A stretch of 5,877 nucleotides of DNA from assembly GCA_947457525.1 (NCBI GenBank), contig CANGXE010000115.1, forward strand, positions 1 to 5,877. The letters are read 5' to 3'. The position numbers and the translations under genes were made by a program. Positions 1 to 5,877 of the stretch are shown in pieces. The stretch's first letter is position 1. Each line of letters opens with the position of its first letter. This DNA is from Bacteroidota bacterium. GTDB lineage: Bacteria > Bacteroidota > Bacteroidia > Chitinophagales > LD1. A model generated the notes under the pieces. It was not told the DNA's origin. It saw only the letters and a list, made by a program, of their open reading frames with translations, and did no database searches.

Positions 1-783
1 ATATGAAACATACATCATAGCACTTGCACCAGCCATTAGGTAGAAATTAACCATATTTCTTTCCTTGTGAAAACGAATATTGCCCACATTGACTACCCCA
101 GCTAAGTGTATATCATGCACGTAAGTTCTATAATTATGAAAAAACAATCTATTCATGTTTATAGAATCTGAAGTATTAGAAGCTGCAAGTGCAGTATTAT
201 TCCAATAATTAACGGCAGGATTATATCGTCCTGTTAATGCAGCATTGTATTTTATGTTTTGATCTGGCTCCCAATTACGCCCTGTCATCATGAAAAAGTT
301 ATACCCAAATCGAATTGACCCTACATACCCTAGTGCTTTACGTACTGTGACACCTGCTCCAAAATTCTGAATGAACCCAACTGGTCTACTAAAAAATGGT
401 TTAACATCACCACTTATAAAAGCCGTTCCGAAATTTACACCTATCTCCCATTGGTCTCTTGGACGAGCAGGAAATAAGTACTGGTTCTGTTTGTAAGATT
501 GTTGTTGTTTTTCGCGTTTGCCTTTCTTTTGATAAACCGCAGAATCCTCATCATAGCTAGGCTGCAATGGAGTTGAAATTTCTTTTCTACGGTAGAAGTT
601 ATGCAAAGGGGCTTCCATTTCTCCACCAAAAAATTGTGTTTGGTTTTGACGGTCTTTTGTTCCTTTAGCTACTTTTTTATCGTCAACTTTTCCTGCTTCT
701 TTTTCATCCGTAGCTTGAGCAAACACTAAGGATACATTTGCCAAAAATAAGGTCAAGGTAAATAGCTTTGTAAAATTTTTCAT
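1..783 (-). CDS. Outer-membrane beta-barrel protein, probably OmpA-like; N-terminal part, cut by the window edge
   Basis: The frame is open from the ATG at 783-781 to base 1, giving 261 residues with no stop, so the C-terminus lies outside the window. Residues 1-22 form a classic Sec signal peptide: a lysine-containing start, a hydrophobic core, and V-F-A before Q23 as the likely cleavage site. There is no lipobox cysteine. Residues 24-105 are polar and rich in K, Q and E, probably a flexible periplasmic stretch. From about residue 110 the chain alternates aromatic and small residues as in beta-strands, for example QWEIGVNFGTAFISGDV (111-127), VRKALGYVGSIRFGYNF (147-163) and, near the edge, NFYLMAGASAMMY. 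The pattern resembles the barrel of Bacteroidota OmpA-family proteins, which usually carry a C-terminal peptidoglycan-binding domain that cannot be seen here. Export and barrel character are well supported; the OmpA assignment is an inference from recalled family sequences. The start is the first ATG, directly followed by the signal peptide, and no Shine-Dalgarno precedes it. The gene has its own promoter candidate about 70 bases upstream. Confidence 0.75.
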   Translation of the reverse strand, partial: MKNFTKLFTLTLFLANVSLVFAQATDEKEAGKVDDKKVAKGTKDRQNQTQFFGGEMEAPLHNFYRRKEISTPLQPSYDEDSAVYQKKGKREKQQQSYKQNQYLFPARPRDQWEIGVNFGTAFISGDVKPFFSRPVGFIQNFGAGVTVRKALGYVGSIRFGYNFFMMTGRNWEPDQNIKYNAALTGRYNPAVNYWNNTALAASNTSDSINMNRLFFHNYRTYVHDIHLAGVVNVGNIRFHKERNMVNFYLMAGASAMMYVSY

Positions 784-852
784 AGTGTACTGTTAAATAA
801 AATGCCCTAAATAGTCTCATCACAGCTTGTTACTAGAGGTGATAAGAGTGAG

Positions 853-884
853 CAAAATAAACATTTTTCTCAATATATAAACAA
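853..884 (-). promoter_or_regulatory. Candidate Bacteroidota-type promoter for the outer-membrane protein gene
   Basis: Read on the minus strand, TTG at 884-882 (within GTTGTTTA) is followed after 21 bases by TTATTTTG at 860-853. This is an imperfect version of the TAnnTTTG -7 box, with A in the third rather than the second position. If the final G is about -5, transcription would start near 848, leaving a leader of about 65 bases before the ATG at 783. The region just downstream of the box (CTCACTCTTAT) nearly repeats the sequence at the same place in the promoter of the PurF-like gene. Function is inferred from sequence and position only. Confidence 0.45.
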
Positions 885-921
885 CTGTGAAAAAAAATGG
901 AGCATTAAAGCCAAAAAACAG

Positions 922-1938
922 CTAAACAGTCCAAAATTCTTGCCCTTTTAACAAGTCGTTGAGTTTGCCTTTACCTTTTGCTCCAATTACCTCCGCTAGT
1001 TGTTGAGTAACATCTTGCTCGTAAGTAGAGCGTTCCTCTTGGTATAACACACCAAAAACGCGTGGTAATTCAGGCATGCCGGGTTTATATGCAAAGAAGC
1101 GAACTAAAATTTGTGCTTTCATCAAATCATTTTCATCGTGAACCCACAAGTCATCTGTTGAAACATCTTTCAAGCTAACTACCATCGGTTTGTGGCCATC
1201 CAATTTGATGCCTAACTCGTCTTCTTGTCCAAATATCAATGGCTGGCCATGCTCCACAAAAATCGCTTTGGCTTTTCTAGTATTTCTAGCGCTTAATTCA
1301 TCAAAAGCATTGTCATTAAAAATATTGCAATTTTGATAGATCTCTAGCATGGATGTGCCTTTGTGTACATGACTTCGCTCTATCATCTGTTGTAGATGTT
1401 TAGCCTCTTTATCCATGGTACGTGCAATGAAAGTAGCATCCGCTCCCAATGCAAGCGCTAGTGGATTAAACGGATGATCCACAGAGCCAAAGGGTGTTGA
1501 TTTAGTTACTTTATGCAGTTCTGAGGTGGGTGAATACTGTCCTTTCGTTAATCCATAAATTTGATTGTTGAACAACAACACATTTATGTCAGGGTTTCTG
1601 CGCAACAAGTGAATAAAATGATTGCCGCCAATAGACAAACTATCACCATCACCCGTCACCATCCAAACACTCAACTCCGGTCGAGCAACTTTTAATCCAG
1701 TAGCAATAGCTGCGCCTCTACCATGAATAGAATGCATACCATAAGTATTCATATAATAAGGAAAACGAGATGAGCAACCAATGCCTGAAATGAAAACAAT
1801 ATTCTCTCTAGGAATTTTGAATTTTGGAATGACGGTTTGCACTTGCTTGAGAATAGCAAAATCGCCACAACTCGGACACCACCGAACATCTTGATCAGTT
1901 TCTAAATCTTTAGCCGTATAACTCATTGTATCAATCAT
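922..1938 (-). CDS. korB: 2-oxoacid:ferredoxin oxidoreductase, beta subunit (probably 2-oxoglutarate-specific)
   Basis: This 338-residue cytoplasmic protein is the thiamine-diphosphate and 4Fe-4S subunit of a CoA-dependent 2-oxoacid:ferredoxin oxidoreductase, paired with the alpha subunit encoded just upstream. The cluster cysteines are visible: C21 and C24 in WCPSCGDF, C55 in GIGCSSRFP, and C204 in IYQNCNIF, spaced as in archaeal two-subunit enzymes. The diphosphate/Mg site is GDGD (96-99) followed by NNQIYGLTKGQ (124-134). The family usually has CPGCG where this protein has CPSCG, a mild variation. The first ATG (1938) lies 3 bases after the korA stop, which suggests translational coupling. 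A second ATG at codon 5 (1926-1924) begins MSYTAKDL, which is closer to the family's usual N-terminus, so the true start may be there; neither has a Shine-Dalgarno. The stop is TAG at 924-922. Substrate specificity cannot be proven from sequence; a pyruvate or broad 2-oxoacid enzyme is the alternative. Confidence 0.93.
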   Translation of the reverse strand: MIDTMSYTAKDLETDQDVRWCPSCGDFAILKQVQTVIPKFKIPRENIVFISGIGCSSRFPYYMNTYGMHSIHGRGAAIATGLKVARPELSVWMVTGDGDSLSIGGNHFIHLLRRNPDINVLLFNNQIYGLTKGQYSPTSELHKVTKSTPFGSVDHPFNPLALALGADATFIARTMDKEAKHLQQMIERSHVHKGTSMLEIYQNCNIFNDNAFDELSARNTRKAKAIFVEHGQPLIFGQEDELGIKLDGHKPMVVSLKDVSTDDLWVHDENDLMKAQILVRFFAYKPGMPELPRVFGVLYQEERSTYEQDVTQQLAEVIGAKGKGKLNDLLKGQEFWTV

Positions 1939-1941
1939 AGC

Positions 1942-3771
1942 TTAGTGTAAATTTTTGACTTGTTGAACAATATCGTACTGCGTAAAAGGCAATCCTTGAA
2001 CCTTCGTATAGCTGATGGCATCAATTAAAAACTGTTCGCGAATGAGCTTCACCAATTGTCCATTATTTTTTTCAGGGACAATCACTTTTTTGAACTTTCG
2101 GAGCAGTTGCTCTGTGTTCTTTGGCATTGGATTAATGTAACGCAAATGTGCCTGCGCTACTTTAAAACCATCCGCGCGCAATTGTTTCACCGCAGAGCGA
2201 ATAGCGCCATAAGAGGAGCCCCAACCCAATAGTAAAATATCATCGTTTTCATCTCCAAATTCTAAAGCTATCTCAGGAATATCTTCTTCAATTTTTTTCA
2301 CCTTAGCAGCACGAATTTTCACCATTTTTTCGTGGTTGGCGGGGTCGTAAGAAATGTTCCCCGTCAGGTCTTCTTTCTCAATGCCGCCAATGCGATGCTC
2401 CAAACCTGCCGTGCCGGGAATAGCCCAGTTTCTCACCAAATTTTCATCGCGCTGATAGGGATAAAAAGGCGTCTCTTTTTTTTCAGCAAATTTCACATTG
2501 ATAGTAGGTAAGTTCTCTTCTGAAGGAAATTGCCAAGGCTCACTGCCGTTGGCGATGTAACCATCACTCAAAAAGATGACCGGAGTCATGTGCTGTAAAG
2601 CAATTCTGCAAGCTTCGAAAACAGTGTCAAAACAATCGCTGGGCGACTTTGCTGCTAGCACAGGCAAAGGTGCTTCACCGTGGCGGCCGTACATGGCTAT
2701 CAATAAATCTGATTGCTCAGTTTTGGTAGGCATTCCCGTAGAAGGCCCAGCTCGTTGCACATCGATTACAACCAACGGCAATTCTAAGGAAACTGCCAAT
2801 GAAATAGCTTCGCTTTTCAACGCTAAACCAGGTCCCGAAGTACCGGTTACACCAAGTGCTCCACCAAAGCTTGCACCAATCGCAGAGCAGACCGCTGCAA
2901 TCTCATCTTCGGCTTGAAAAGTTTTCACGCCAAAATGTTTTTGCTTGGATAAATCGTGCAAAATATCTGATGCGGGTGTGATGGGATAAGAACCGTAAAA
3001 TAAACTCAAGCCTGACTTCACAGAAGCGGCCACTAAGCCCAACGCTGTGGCTTGATTGCCCATCATATTGCGATACTGACCCTGCGCTAATTTTGCCGGG
3101 GCTACTTCGTAGCGTTCGGTCATTGATTCGGTCGTTTCACCAAAAGCATACCCGGCTTTTAGTGTAGCAATATTTGCATTCAACAACAATTCATCTTTTG
3201 CAAATCGTTCAGTGATGTAAGAAATTGTACTGGTGAGGTCGCGATGATACAACCAATATACGAAGCCTAACACAAACATGTTTTTTGAGCGGTCAATTGA
3301 TTTGCCAGTGAGACCGGATTCCTTTAAGCATTCGTGTGTAAGCTTAGAAAAATCGAATATTTTAAGAGAATAATTACTGAGGCTTCCGTCCGTAAGAGGA
3401 TTTTGTTCGGCAGCTACTTTCGCCAACTTCATGTTCTTCGAATCAAACCCTGATACATCAACGATGATTAATCCGTTGGGTTTTAAATAACGTGAATTTA
3501 GTTTGAGTGCAGCCACATTCATGGCCACTAAAACATCACAGAAATCGCCCGGAGTGTCAATCTCGGTAGAACCAAAATGCAACTGAAATCCGGAAACTCC
3601 GGCAAGTGTACCGGCCGGGGCACGTATCTCTGCCGGAAAATCAGGAAATGTAGCAATGTCATTGCCAAATAATGCAGAGTTATTGGTAAATTGGTTGCCC
3701 GTAAGTTGCATGCCATCACCACTATCTCCTGCAAACTTTATAACTACATGGTCTTTAATTTCTGTTTTCAT
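1942..3771 (-). CDS. korA: 2-oxoacid:ferredoxin oxidoreductase, fused gamma-alpha subunit (probably 2-oxoglutarate-specific)
   Basis: This 609-residue cytoplasmic protein is the large subunit of the CoA-dependent oxidative decarboxylase of a 2-oxoacid, using ferredoxin as electron carrier. Residues about 1-200 form the gamma-type domain, opening with the signature KFAGDSGDGMQLTGNQF (12-28). Residues about 235-480 form the alpha (pyrimidine-binding) domain, with YPITPASD at 262-269, the substrate-loop motif of these enzymes. It is followed by AEDE (287-290), the glycine-rich GVTGTSGPG (307-315), and QRAGPSTGMPTKTEQ (339-353), whose arginine R340 is expected near the substrate carboxylate. Residues about 505-609 form the C-terminal transketolase-like domain, including LLGWGSSYGAI (514-524). 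Length and domain order match the fused two-subunit form; no 8Fe ferredoxin domain or separate delta subunit is visible, so the electron-accepting ferredoxin must be encoded elsewhere. It is the first gene of a two-gene operon, with korB starting 3 bases after its TAA. The ATG at 3771 is directly before the gamma signature and has no Shine-Dalgarno. Confidence 0.94.
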   Translation of the reverse strand: MKTEIKDHVVIKFAGDSGDGMQLTGNQFTNNSALFGNDIATFPDFPAEIRAPAGTLAGVSGFQLHFGSTEIDTPGDFCDVLVAMNVAALKLNSRYLKPNGLIIVDVSGFDSKNMKLAKVAAEQNPLTDGSLSNYSLKIFDFSKLTHECLKESGLTGKSIDRSKNMFVLGFVYWLYHRDLTSTISYITERFAKDELLLNANIATLKAGYAFGETTESMTERYEVAPAKLAQGQYRNMMGNQATALGLVAASVKSGLSLFYGSYPITPASDILHDLSKQKHFGVKTFQAEDEIAAVCSAIGASFGGALGVTGTSGPGLALKSEAISLAVSLELPLVVIDVQRAGPSTGMPTKTEQSDLLIAMYGRHGEAPLPVLAAKSPSDCFDTVFEACRIALQHMTPVIFLSDGYIANGSEPWQFPSEENLPTINVKFAEKKETPFYPYQRDENLVRNWAIPGTAGLEHRIGGIEKEDLTGNISYDPANHEKMVKIRAAKVKKIEEDIPEIALEFGDENDDILLLGWGSSYGAIRSAVKQLRADGFKVAQAHLRYINPMPKNTEQLLRKFKKVIVPEKNNGQLVKLIREQFLIDAISYTKVQGLPFTQYDIVQQVKNLH

Positions 3772-3791
3772 AATGCTAAAAAATACGTCTA

Positions 3792-3807
3792 GTTGCCCTT
3801 TCGCAAC
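3792..3807 (-). other. Small hairpin at the predicted 5' end of the korA message
   Basis: On the minus strand GTTGC (3807-3803) and GCAAC (3796-3792) are perfect complements around a six-base loop GAAAGG. If transcription starts near 3810, as the promoter candidate suggests, this five-base-pair stem sits within the first few bases of the korA leader, a place where stem-loops can protect messages. It is not followed directly by a T-run (six Ts begin about 8 bases later), so it does not look like an attenuator. A stem this short can arise by chance. Confidence 0.25.
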
Positions 3808-3814
3808 AGATGGA

Positions 3815-3843
3815 CAAATGTAAGGTTCATTCTCAAACTAAAA
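3815..3843 (-). promoter_or_regulatory. Candidate Bacteroidota-type promoter for the korA-korB operon
   Basis: The minus strand carries TACATTTG at 3822-3815, an exact match to the TAnnTTTG -7 consensus. TTTTAGTTTG at 3843-3834 lies where the -33 element (TTTG) is expected: counting the last G of the -7 box as -5, the T-run begins at -33. The predicted start of transcription is near 3810, giving a leader of about 39 bases. The TTTTAGTT and TACATTTG pair recurs with nearly the same spacing (13 versus 14 bases) upstream of the PurF-like gene. A perfect inverted repeat overlaps this promoter. Confidence 0.6.
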
Positions 3844-3850
3844 GAATGAA
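3826..3850 (-). repeat. Perfect 8-base inverted repeat spanning the korA promoter; possible operator
   Basis: TTCATTCT (3850-3843 on the minus strand) and AGAATGAA (3833-3826) are exact inverted copies around a nine-base centre. The repeat covers the -33 element and spacer of the korA promoter candidate and ends three bases before the -7 box, where a dimeric regulator would typically bind. It also lies 37-61 bases after the stop of the PurF-like gene, so it could be read as a terminator stem. However, the stem is AT-rich (two G:C pairs) and no T-run follows it on the transcribed strand, which makes that less likely. Confidence 0.4.
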
Positions 3851-3886
3851 TTTAAGCAGTTCGGAAAAAAGGAATATCAGTTATAA

Positions 3887-5785
3887 TTAGTAAGCACGTT
3901 CGCTTTTGCCTTCCATGTAGTTGATAAACGCACGATTAGCTACTCTATTACCACCCGGAGTTGGGTACTCACCTGTAAAATACCAATCGCCAAGATTTTG
4001 AGGACATGCTTTGTGCAAACTATCAATAGTTTGGTAAATCACTTCTACCTCTGCATTGATGGTTGTTGGACGAACTATCTGAGAAATTTTGGCTGACACT
4101 TCTTCGTAAGTAAATAATCCATACAACTCTTTTACATGATTTTCAATTCCACCCACCGGTTTTCCATCATCACGTTTACACTTTTCGTAAACTTCGGTCA
4201 ACTTATCCGTTTGGTTAGTGTCTTTCAACAATTGTATCAATGCGCGGAAAGCGATGAAATCATACATACGGCTCATGTCAATGCCATAACAATCCGGATA
4301 GCGAATTTGAGGAGCTGACGAAACAATAATAATTTTCTTCGGACCAAGTCTGTCGAGAATAGCCAAAATACTACGCTCCAAAGTCGTGCCTCGAACAATA
4401 GAATCATCAATCACTACCAAAGTGTCTATATCACGCTTCACAGAACCATACGTGATGTCATAAACATGGCTCACCATTTCGTTTCGCGAAGAATCGTCAG
4501 TGATAAATGTTCGTGCTTTCACATCTTTCACTGCAATTTTCTCCCAACGAACACGCAAACTCAAAATACGCAACACTTCCTCATCAGTCAACCGATTGGC
4601 TGTGATAATTTGGTCCTTTTTATATTGATTTAAGTGGTCTTCCACGCCTTTCATCAATCCATAGAAAGCTACTTCGGCCGTGTTTGGAATAAAAGAGAAA
4701 ACCGTGTTTTCGTAATCGTAATTTACCGCTTTTAGGACTTGTTCAGTTAAATAATCACCCAAGTTTTTACGCTCATTGTAAATTTCTTTGTCAGTACCGC
4801 GACTGAAATAAATTCGCTCAAAACTGCACGATTTTTTCTCTCCGGGGTCGCGTACCAAATCATGCTTCACTCGACCATCTTTTTTTATCACGATGGCATG
4901 GCCTGGCAAAACTTCGTGAATGGTTTCAAAAGGCACGTTAAATGTTGTTTGAATAGCAGGGCGTTCACTAGCCACTACTACTAGTTCATCATCTTGATAA
5001 TAATAAGCCGGACGAATACCATTCGGATCGCGAAGCACAAACGCATCACCATGACCAAATACTCCCGCCATGGCATACCCTCCATCAAAATCCTTAGCAG
5101 CGCGCGATAAAATTCTTCTTACACTCAATTCTTTAATAATATAATCTGTAATCTCTTTGTTACTGTGACCTCTGTCTTTATAGCGGTCAAAAATGGTTTG
5201 TACTTCATCATCCAAAAAGTGGCCGATTTTCTCCATTACTGTGATGGTATCGCTCATCTCCACGGGGTGTTGACCAAGTTGTATGAGTAATTTGAATTGG
5301 TCGTCAACATTGGTCATGTTGAAGTTGCCGGCCAAAGCTAAATTTCTTGTCATCCAATTATTTTCGCGAATAAACGGATGACAGTAACTATCAGAGTTTC
5401 TGCCGTAAGTGCCATAACGCAAATGACCTAATAGTACCTCGCCAATGAACGGATTTTTCTCTTTAAACCACTTTGCTTCCTCTTGTGGACTAGGTAGTGG
5501 AGCGCGGTCTTTGGGAAAAGTAGAAAATATCTGGTGAAAAACATCTACAATAGGTTGCTGGTTGATACTGCGCACTCGGTTGATAAAGTGACTTCCCGGC
5601 TCCGGGTCTAGTTTGATAACAGCCGCACCGGCACCATCTTGCCCACGGTTATGTTGCTTTTCCATCAACAAGTAGAGCTTGTTTAGGGCATAGGCTACCG
5701 TTTGGTATTTTTCTACATAGTAGTCAAGAGGTTTGAGTAGGCGGATTAAGGCAATCCCGCACTCGTGTTTTATGGCATCGCTCAT
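3887..5785 (-). CDS. purF: Long-form amidophosphoribosyltransferase (PurF-type glutamine amidotransferase plus phosphoribosyltransferase)
   Basis: The canonical reaction makes phosphoribosylamine from PRPP and glutamine, the first committed step of purine synthesis, in the cytoplasm. From the ATG at 5785 the protein has 632 residues, against roughly 470-510 for common PurF. Residues 1-8 look like a removable propeptide exposing C9 (HECGIALIR), the class II amidotransferase nucleophile. Glutaminase-domain motifs follow: QHNRGQDGAG (44-53), GHLRYGTYG with R123 (120-128), GNFNMTN (153-159), SDT with D179, and RDPNGIRP (252-259). The phosphoribosyltransferase domain carries FERIYFSRGTDKEIY (322-336), the PRPP loop VVIDDSIVRGTT (457-468) and IRYPDCYGIDM (494-504). 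Oddities: the usual QHRGQ has an inserted N, the oxyanion-loop NGN is NFN, and there is extra sequence at about 380-420. I recall this long form as common in Bacteroidota, sometimes beside an ordinary PurF, so its exact role is less certain than its family. The frame runs upstream to TTG at 5818, but that extension overlaps the promoter candidate and precedes the first ATG, so 5785 is preferred. The stop is TAA at 3889-3887. Confidence 0.85.
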   Translation of the reverse strand: MSDAIKHECGIALIRLLKPLDYYVEKYQTVAYALNKLYLLMEKQHNRGQDGAGAAVIKLDPEPGSHFINRVRSINQQPIVDVFHQIFSTFPKDRAPLPSPQEEAKWFKEKNPFIGEVLLGHLRYGTYGRNSDSYCHPFIRENNWMTRNLALAGNFNMTNVDDQFKLLIQLGQHPVEMSDTITVMEKIGHFLDDEVQTIFDRYKDRGHSNKEITDYIIKELSVRRILSRAAKDFDGGYAMAGVFGHGDAFVLRDPNGIRPAYYYQDDELVVVASERPAIQTTFNVPFETIHEVLPGHAIVIKKDGRVKHDLVRDPGEKKSCSFERIYFSRGTDKEIYNERKNLGDYLTEQVLKAVNYDYENTVFSFIPNTAEVAFYGLMKGVEDHLNQYKKDQIITANRLTDEEVLRILSLRVRWEKIAVKDVKARTFITDDSSRNEMVSHVYDITYGSVKRDIDTLVVIDDSIVRGTTLERSILAILDRLGPKKIIIVSSAPQIRYPDCYGIDMSRMYDFIAFRALIQLLKDTNQTDKLTEVYEKCKRDDGKPVGGIENHVKELYGLFTYEEVSAKISQIVRPTTINAEVEVIYQTIDSLHKACPQNLGDWYFTGEYPTPGGNRVANRAFINYMEGKSERAY

Positions 5786-5794
5786 AAGGGTGAG

Positions 5795-5824
5795 CAAATG
5801 TAATGGAATCAAATTCAACTAAAA
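5795..5824 (-). promoter_or_regulatory. Candidate Bacteroidota-type promoter for the PurF-like gene, immediately before its ATG
   Basis: The minus strand carries TACATTTG at 5802-5795, an exact TAnnTTTG match, and TTTTAGTT at 5824-5817 in the -33 region, the same pair as in front of korA. Only nine bases separate the -7 box from the ATG at 5785, so transcription should start within a few bases of the start codon (near 5790). The leader would be about 5 bases or absent. The rest of the upstream sequence to the window end (5825-5877) shows no gene and no clear terminator. Confidence 0.6.
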
Positions 5825-5877
5825 ATAATGTTGACCAAAGATTTAAAACTTGGTGCATAACTTTAATCACTGGTTAA

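Noticed and set aside
441..629. Minus-strand open frame of 62 codons
   Set aside because: It overlaps, in another frame, the outer-membrane protein gene, which has a signal peptide and a continuous frame through this region.
890..918. Two T-runs on the minus strand (918-913 and 897-890) after the korB stop, considered as a terminator
   Set aside because: No stable G:C-containing stem could be paired directly upstream of either run, so an intrinsic terminator is not supported.
2576..2917. Plus-strand open frame of 113 codons
   Set aside because: It lies antisense inside korA, whose motifs are intact across this stretch; the product shows no recognisable domain and its reading frame follows from the codon pattern of korA.
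3528..3734. Minus-strand open frame of 68 codons
   Set aside because: It overlaps the gamma-domain part of korA in another frame, where the KFAGDSGDG signature shows the true frame.
4136..4318. Plus-strand open frame of 60 codons
   Set aside because: It is antisense to the conserved C-terminal part of the PurF-like gene and has no recognisable features.
5835..5853. Imperfect palindrome CCAA...TTGG upstream of the PurF-like gene
   Set aside because: Only the outer four bases and a few A:T pairs near the centre match; this is expected by chance in AT-rich sequence.
5828..5860. Ten-codon plus-strand frame starting with ATG near the right edge
   Set aside because: It is too short, has no ribosome-binding signal and resembles no leader peptide; nothing supports translation.

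Overview
The window reads as ordinary chromosomal DNA of a Bacteroidota (Bacteroidetes) bacterium. Three things point there. The promoter-like elements fit the TAnnTTTG -7 consensus known from Bacteroides and Flavobacterium. None of the starts has a Shine-Dalgarno sequence. The proteins match forms that I recall as typical of this phylum: a long PurF-like amidotransferase, a two-subunit 2-oxoacid:ferredoxin oxidoreductase with a fused gamma-alpha chain, and an outer-membrane barrel protein. Base composition is moderately AT-rich, and I saw no mobile element, CRISPR array, tRNA or rRNA.

All four genes lie on the minus strand, so the layout is best read from right to left. From 5877 to 5786 there is a short upstream region with a good promoter candidate. 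From 5785 to 3887 is a 632-residue PurF-type glutamine amidotransferase/phosphoribosyltransferase. From 3886 to 3772 is a 115-base spacer with a second promoter candidate, a perfect 8-base inverted repeat inside it, and a small hairpin near the predicted 5' end of the next message. From 3771 to 922 is a two-gene operon, korA then korB, separated by 3 bases. From 921 to 784 is a 138-base spacer with a third promoter candidate. From 783 to the window edge is the N-terminal part of a secreted outer-membrane beta-barrel protein, probably OmpA-like, whose C-terminus lies outside the window.

KorA and KorB together make a thiamine-diphosphate and iron-sulfur enzyme that interconverts a 2-oxoacid (most likely 2-oxoglutarate) plus CoA with the acyl-CoA, CO2 and reduced ferredoxin. 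The PurF-like protein would feed purine synthesis from PRPP and glutamine. The outer-membrane protein is probably an unrelated neighbour with its own promoter. No new multi-gene system is visible. The most interesting signals are regulatory: three promoters with a common architecture, a near-leaderless start for the PurF-like gene, an operator-like palindrome in front of korA, and a 15-base motif shared by two of the promoters.
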